Part shown: positions 38,522-42,419 of the stretch, piece after piece | Layout of the letters: each line of letters starts with the position of its first letter | Numbering within the stretch: position 1 is the stretch's first letter | Source: a bacterium | GTDB taxonomy: Bacteria > KSB1 > UBA2214 | DNA: 42,419 nucleotides | Reading direction: 5' to 3' | Assembly (NCBI GenBank): GCA_029560815.1 | Contig: JAKQKF010000010.1 | Span: forward strand, 1 to 42,419 | Position numbers and translations under genes: made by a program | The notes under the pieces: generated by a model | Databases searched by the model: none | What the model saw: only the letters and a program-made list of their open reading frames with translations | Told to the model about the DNA's origin: nothing

Positions 38522-39352
38522 CTAGTGCCCTTCAGCCACCGAGGCACTGATGAAAACAGCCGAAAGAATCGTAAAGACATACGCCTGGATCAGAGAGATC
38601 AGCACCTCCAGTATAGCTGAGAAGAGGATAATCGCCAGGGGGAAAGGCGAAACCAGCCAGTTTTTGAATAAGAATATGACGCTCAACAGGGCCAGGATGG
38701 TGATGTGCCCGGCGATCATGTTGGCAAAAAGACGGATGGCCAGGGCGAAATGTTTGGTGATCATGCTGATCACTTCGACCGGAACCATGATGAATTTGAG
38801 CAAAAAGGGGATTCCCGGCGGGCTGAAGGTGGAGAGATAGCCCAGAAAACCGTGCTTGCGCACCCCGGCTATTTGGACTACGAAAAAGGTCATCAGGGCG
38901 AGGGTCGCGGTGACCGCGATATTGCCTGTGGCCGTGGCGCCGTACGGCACCAGCCCGGCGAGGTTGCAGAGCATGATGAAGAAAAAGGCTGTCAGCAGAT
39001 AGGGGGCGTACGCCCGGCCTTCATGCCCGAGATTGGGCAGAATGACGTCGTCGCGAATGTACATCACCAGGGCCTCCAGGGCGTTCGCCAGTCCGTGCGG
39101 CACCAGACGCGGCTTGCGGAAGGCCACATAAAAACCCAGGATCAGAAGGGCTGAAACGATCCACATCCAGAGAATATGATTGGTGATCGAGAGATCGATC
39201 CCGTAGACCGTCGGCAGCTTGATGACCGGATGAGCCAGGATGTGATGCATGATAAAGCCGACGCCGCTCTCGCCATGTTCAGCTGCGTGCTCGGCGGCCT
39301 GCTGCACAGCCTCGCCGTGCTCGGAAGCGTGTTCAACTATCTGTGTGATCAT
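38522..39352 (-). CDS. atpB: ATP synthase Fo a subunit
   Basis: The 276-residue protein has five to six membrane helices and the essential Arg207 in FALAIRLFANMIAGH, which faces the c-ring Glu, plus the C-terminal segment LISLIQAYVFTILSAVF. It forms the proton half-channels. The first 37 residues are an unusual His- and Glu-rich extension (EHASEHGEAVQQ, then AEHAAEHGE) before the first helix, on the outer side if topology is standard. The start overlaps the end of the atpI gene by 20 bases. Confidence 0.95.
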   Translation of the reverse strand: MITQIVEHASEHGEAVQQAAEHAAEHGESGVGFIMHHILAHPVIKLPTVYGIDLSITNHILWMWIVSALLILGFYVAFRKPRLVPHGLANALEALVMYIRDDVILPNLGHEGRAYAPYLLTAFFFIMLCNLAGLVPYGATATGNIAVTATLALMTFFVVQIAGVRKHGFLGYLSTFSPPGIPFLLKFIMVPVEVISMITKHFALAIRLFANMIAGHITILALLSVIFLFKNWLVSPFPLAIILFSAILEVLISLIQAYVFTILSAVFISASVAEGH

Positions 39353-39740
39353 GATTCCCGGAAAATCTGCCTTTTAGTTCAGTATTAATAAATTTAATTT
39401 CAAAATACTGCAGCACAAGATAAAAGAGAATAAAAGAGACGAGAAATCCGGCCAGGGGCCAGTGCAGGACCGCGATCACCAGATAGACCATAACGGCCAG
39501 AAGAATGAATCGTAACGCCATCCCGCCCAGCACCACAGCGTAAAAGGTCTTGACCTTGCGGCGGAAAGCCCACTGGATTGAAACCAGGCTGAAAACGATA
39601 TTGAACAGGCTGACCAGATAACCGAGTGCATAGGATCTGGTCATGCCGGGCCGGCCGTAGTAATGGAGAGGGATGAGCAGCGCCAGAAAAGCCGGGACCG
39701 TCCAGGCAACCAGGCGCCAAATCCGCATGGGTGATTTCAT
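39333..39740 (-). CDS. atpI: ATP synthase subunit I (AtpI/AtpR-like)
   Basis: The 135-residue membrane protein has four hydrophobic segments and the family feature LGGMALRFILLAVMVYL (third helix with an Arg). AtpI proteins help assemble the c-ring or supply Mg2+ and are encoded first in many atp operons. The ATG overlaps the stop of the preceding AtpZ-like gene as ATGA, and its 3' end overlaps atpB by 20 bases, so the group is tightly coupled. The family call rests on position, length and hydropathy. Confidence 0.78.
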   Translation of the reverse strand: MKSPMRIWRLVAWTVPAFLALLIPLHYYGRPGMTRSYALGYLVSLFNIVFSLVSIQWAFRRKVKTFYAVVLGGMALRFILLAVMVYLVIAVLHWPLAGFLVSFILFYLVLQYFEIKFINTELKGRFSGNHDHTDS

Positions 39741-39979
39741 TTCTGCGTTGAGCCCGAATCTTTTTTCCGGCGGTCGGGGTATACAGTCCGGTAGATATTC
39801 ATAAAACCCGCCGTACTGCCCATCAGGACGCCAAGCAGGAGAAAGAGCGGAGAAGAGCCCAGTTTGTTATCCAGCCAGTAGCCCAGTGCCGTGCCAATGA
39901 TCACTGCGATAGCCAGCTGCATGCCCAGATTCATGTAGGGCCCGATGACAGGCCTTTTTCTGCCGCCGTCTTCTTCCAC
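39737..39979 (-). CDS. AtpZ/AtpQ-like two-helix membrane protein
   Basis: The protein is about 80 residues with two membrane helices: MNLGMQLAIAVIIGTALGYWLD and SPLFLLLGVLMGSTAGFMNIY. The GTALGYWLD motif is typical of AtpZ/AtpQ-type proteins encoded before atpI, which are thought to act with AtpI in ATP-synthase assembly or Mg2+ uptake. The reading frame is open back into the bactofilin gene. I start it at GTG 39979, 15 bases after the bactofilin stop with CGGGGC upstream; ATG 39934 is the only internal alternative and would remove the basic N-terminus. Confidence 0.7.
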   Translation of the reverse strand: MEEDGGRKRPVIGPYMNLGMQLAIAVIIGTALGYWLDNKLGSSPLFLLLGVLMGSTAGFMNIYRTVYPDRRKKDSGSTQK

Positions 39980-39993
39980 TACGCCCCGCAGCT

Positions 39994-40389
39994 CTATTTG
40001 ATGATCGTCTCTCCGTCCGCCTCGCCTTGAGTCCTGCCGGCCACTGCACCGGCCTCGGACATTGAGCACTTGCCGTCGAACATGGCGCCCTCGTCAATGA
40101 CCAGCTTGCCGGTCTTCAACTCGCCGCGCAGCTCGGACCTGGCCTCGAGAACGGTCCGTCCCTGCGAGAGCACGGATCCGGTAATTTTACCGCCCAGGAC
40201 AAGGTTCTTCACCTTGACGGTGCCCTTGATCTCACCCTCGGCGCCGACAATGAGCGTGTCGCCGGAGGTGACATCACCAACCACCTTGCCATCGATGCGA
40301 AGGCTGTGTTCGACTTTGATATTCCCGTCAACCACCGTGCCCTTGCCGAGGATGGTACCCAACTCCCCAGGTTTATCCGTGCTTTTCAT
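39994..40389 (-). CDS. Bactofilin (polymer-forming cytoskeletal protein)
   Basis: The 131-residue protein is a short right-handed beta-helix of the bactofilin type: repeats of G and hydrophobic residues such as GTVVDGNIKVEHSLRIDGKVVGDVTSGDTLIVG and GEIKGTVKVKNLVLGGKITGSV, flanked by short disordered tails. Bactofilins polymerise without nucleotide, often at the membrane, and scaffold wall enzymes. The gene directly follows an M23 peptidase gene, as in shape-determining bactofilin-M23 pairs known from other bacteria, so the two products probably work together. Confidence 0.9.
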   Translation of the reverse strand: MKSTDKPGELGTILGKGTVVDGNIKVEHSLRIDGKVVGDVTSGDTLIVGAEGEIKGTVKVKNLVLGGKITGSVLSQGRTVLEARSELRGELKTGKLVIDEGAMFDGKCSMSEAGAVAGRTQGEADGETIIK

Positions 40390-40430
40390 ATCATCACTTT
40401 CCAGTCTAGTGCATTAATCCGGCCGCCCCG

Positions 40431-41351
40431 TCACATCCGCGCGAACGCAAGAATATAATCCGCAGGATTGAGGGCGACCCCGTCTTTCCAGATTTCAAAA
40501 TGAAGATGCGGCGCTGTGCTCTCACCCGAAGAGCCGAGCAGGGCGATCTGGTCTCCCTTCCGCACCGGGGTCGAACGGGTCACCAGATTACGCTGATTGT
40601 GGCCGTAGTAGGTGAAAAACCCGTCGCCATGATAGATGATCACCATGTTGCCCAGATCCTGGGTCCAGCCCGAAAACAACACCACCCCATCCCCGGCGGC
40701 GCTGATCGAGGAGCCTCTCGCCGCGGCGATGTCGATGCCGTAATGAGCGGCCCCCTCCTCTGAGTAATTCCGGGTCAGGACGCCGGCCACGGGAAGATAG
40801 GTGGGCAGACTCCTGAGATACTCGTGGATGCCGATCTCCCGGGACTGCTGCAGAAATCCGAGCTTTTCGCCGAGATTTACCTCTACCGGCCTGGGGCGCT
40901 CCGGGCGCGACGCGATGACGGACTCGGTGGGGATGGCGCGCCGCGGCGGGTCGAGGATCGCATCCGATTCCAGGGCGGCGCTTCTTCTCTCATCATTCAG
41001 ACCCAGGGCGCTGCGCAGCTTGGCATCCGTCTCCTCGATCTTTTGAAAGACCGCGGCCAGCTCATAGACCTTTTTGCTGTTCTCGACCAGCTGCTCGTTC
41101 ACCTCGCGCAGGTCACTGTATCGGGCCGCCAGGCGCGCCCACTGCAGATAGGCCAGACCGCCAAGCAGAACATGGACAGCCAGCAGGACGGCGGCTGCGC
41201 GCAGGAACTTGTACTTGCGCATGGAAATCTGATAGTGACGCGGCTCGGTCTGGTCGTCCGGAATCACCAGTATCTGCAGACTTTTGCGGTGACTCCGCGT
41301 GACGTGCTCCGCTTTCTTTTTACCCGGCAGATGTGCAAGCCAGTTCATCAT
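40431..41351 (-). CDS. Membrane-anchored M23 (LytM) endopeptidase
   Basis: The 306-residue protein has a basic cytoplasmic N-terminus of about 50 residues, one membrane anchor (about residues 53-72, AAAVLLAVHVLLGGLAYLQW), and a periplasmic coiled coil (about 80-115). The C-terminal LytM domain has the zinc ligands in HYGID and HLHFEIW, and YHGDGFFTYYGHN. It would cut peptide cross-links in peptidoglycan. I start it at ATG 41351, the first after the parB stop (1-base gap). Pairing with bactofilin suggests a role in cell shape or localised wall remodelling. Confidence 0.88.
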   Translation of the reverse strand: MMNWLAHLPGKKKAEHVTRSHRKSLQILVIPDDQTEPRHYQISMRKYKFLRAAAVLLAVHVLLGGLAYLQWARLAARYSDLREVNEQLVENSKKVYELAAVFQKIEETDAKLRSALGLNDERRSAALESDAILDPPRRAIPTESVIASRPERPRPVEVNLGEKLGFLQQSREIGIHEYLRSLPTYLPVAGVLTRNYSEEGAAHYGIDIAAARGSSISAAGDGVVLFSGWTQDLGNMVIIYHGDGFFTYYGHNQRNLVTRSTPVRKGDQIALLGSSGESTAPHLHFEIWKDGVALNPADYILAFARM

Positions 41352-41352
41352 A

Positions 41353-42219
41353 TCACTCGCCGAGAATAAGGGCAATGATCCGCTCGAGCTCATCGGAAGA
41401 ATAGTATTCGATCTCGATGGCGCCGCCCTTGCTCCTGCTCTTCAGCTCCACCTTGGTGGCCAGATGAGAACGCAGCTTGTTCTCCAGCTCGTCCATGTAA
41501 TAATTGGGCGCAGCCGTCGCTTTGGGCGGCTTGACCTTGCCCTTCTCCGGTTCGCGCACCATCTCTTCCACTTTGCGCACGGAGAGATTGCTGCCGACGA
41601 TCTTTTTCCACATCTCCAGTTGATCCTCACTGCTGGAGAGGGAGAGCAGGGCGCGCGCATGGCCGAAGGAGATTTCATTGCTCTGGACGCTCTCCTGGAT
41701 GCGCCGGGGCAGCTTGAGCAGACGGAGAAAATTGGCAACGCTGGTGCGGTCCTTGCCGACCTTGACCGCAACATCTTCCTGGGTGAGCTTGCATTCCTCG
41801 ATGAGCCGTTTGTAACCATTCGCGATATCGATGGCGTTCAGGTCTTCGCGGTGGATATTCTCGATGATCGCCAGCTCGAGCATCTCTTCATCGGTTTCTA
41901 TATCAAGGATGTAGGCTGGAATCTGCTTGATCCCCAGATCGCGCACAGCGCGCAAGCGCCGTTCGCCGGAGATCAGCTGATACCCCACACCATGGCGGCG
42001 CACGGTGACCGGCTGTACCAGCCCCTTCTCCGCGATCGACTGCTTGAGCTCGGCCAGGCTGGCGGCGTCAAATGTTTCCCGCGGCTGAAAGGGATTGGCG
42101 GCAATCTTGTCCACATCGAGGAAATCGATGCCCTTGCCCTGGACTGGCGTTTCCTCTGCGGCCGGCATATCAGGAATGAGCGCCCTGAGCCCGCGCCCTA
42201 ACGCCTTTTTATTCGCCAT
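41353..42219 (-). CDS. parB: Chromosome-partitioning protein ParB
   Basis: The 288-residue protein has the ParB start ALGRGLRALIP, which contacts ParA. The CTP-binding region has GERRLRAVRDLG and ENIHREDLNAIDIA. The helix-turn-helix has TQEDVAVKVGKDRTSVANFLRLLKLP, and a C-terminal dimer segment follows (YMDELENKLRSHLATKVEL). It loads on parS sites as a CTP-dependent clamp and drives origin segregation with ParA. It overlaps the parA 3' end by 11 bases. No parS site (TGTTNCACGTGNAACA) was found in the window. Confidence 0.95.
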   Translation of the reverse strand: MANKKALGRGLRALIPDMPAAEETPVQGKGIDFLDVDKIAANPFQPRETFDAASLAELKQSIAEKGLVQPVTVRRHGVGYQLISGERRLRAVRDLGIKQIPAYILDIETDEEMLELAIIENIHREDLNAIDIANGYKRLIEECKLTQEDVAVKVGKDRTSVANFLRLLKLPRRIQESVQSNEISFGHARALLSLSSSEDQLEMWKKIVGSNLSVRKVEEMVREPEKGKVKPPKATAAPNYYMDELENKLRSHLATKVELKSRSKGGAIEIEYYSSDELERIIALILGE

Positions 42220-42419
42220 TCTTGATAATTTCCTCTGCCAGACTCATATAGTTTTCCGATCCCGAACAGACGGCATCGTAAAGGATGATCGGCTTGCCAA
42301 AACTGGGGGCCTCGCTGAGCCGCACATTGCGCGTGACGATGGTTTCAAAAACCCGGCCTTCAAAATAGCGGCGCACATCCTCGGCCACCTGACGGGAGAG
42401 ATTGAGGCGCGCATCGTAC
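42209..42419 (-). CDS. parA: C-terminal end of ParA/Soj (truncated by window edge)
   Basis: The last 69 residues are visible. They begin YDARLNLSRQVAEDVRRYF and include TIVTRNVRLSEAPSFGKPI and ENYMSLAEEIIKNGE, the conserved C-terminus of chromosomal ParA/Soj ATPases. The stop codon lies inside the parB start region. The P-loop half is outside the window. Confidence 0.93.
   Translation of the reverse strand, partial: YDARLNLSRQVAEDVRRYFEGRVFETIVTRNVRLSEAPSFGKPIILYDAVCSGSENYMSLAEEIIKNGE

Noticed and set aside
39737..40069. Longer AtpZ-like reading starting inside the bactofilin gene
   Set aside because: It would overlap bactofilin by 76 bases with an Arg-rich N-terminus unlike the family; the GTG at 39979 is more likely.

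Overview
The window carries a dense stretch of bacterial chromosome of high G+C content. Every gene but one lies on the minus strand; the exception is a DUF481 outer-membrane protein at 321-1094. The organism is Gram-negative: there is an outer-membrane barrel protein, several lipoprotein signals, and an AsmA-like protein of the YdbH type. YbeY has Asp in place of the third zinc His, as in Bacteroidota, yet the recognisable promoters are ordinary sigma70 boxes (TTGACT/TTGTAA, 17-nt spacer, TATACT/TAAAAT), not the Bacteroidota -33/-7 type. My best guess is a lineage near the FCB group (KSB1/Calditrichota-like), with low confidence. No tRNA, rRNA, CRISPR array, insertion sequence or prophage was seen.

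Read from the right-hand end, which is upstream on the minus strand, the first block (42419-32817) is parA(partial)-parB-M23 peptidase-bactofilin-atpZ-like-atpI-atpB-E-F-H-A-G-D-C. It is one tightly packed run closed by a strong terminator at 32721-32753. It joins chromosome segregation, cell-shape and wall functions to a complete proton-type F1Fo ATP synthase. Next come aspS, then a small coiled-coil lipoprotein and a LysM protein behind a good promoter, then phoH, a 7TM-HD (PgpH-like) phosphodiesterase and ybeY. A multi-pass membrane protein with its own promoter and a GYF_2-MinD-type ATPase with a C-terminal four-cysteine motif follow.

The next run (22833-3847) is trkH-trkA (potassium uptake), hsp20-lon (heat-shock chaperone and protease, stop/start overlapped), a eukaryotic-type UDP-sugar pyrophosphorylase, a YdbH-like AsmA-family protein, a DUF1318 (YdbL-like) protein and a 2834-residue exported protein. 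The giant protein has a six-repeat TolB-like propeller followed by two TPR-CHAT halves. The first CHAT half has lost both catalytic residues; the second keeps the His-Cys dyad.

The left end (3672-1145) is a promoter-driven, stop/start-overlapped pair of ADP-glucose pyrophosphorylase paralogues. One has a normal active site and the other has lost a catalytic Arg and Asp, so the enzyme is probably heteromeric with a regulatory subunit. A convergent terminator separates the pair from the DUF481 gene, and a divergent partial lipoprotein gene runs off the edge.

The most interesting candidate for an undescribed system is the cluster formed by the exported propeller-TPR-pseudoCHAT-TPR-CHAT protein, the YdbH/YdbL-like envelope lipid-bridge genes, and the upstream Hsp20/Lon genes.
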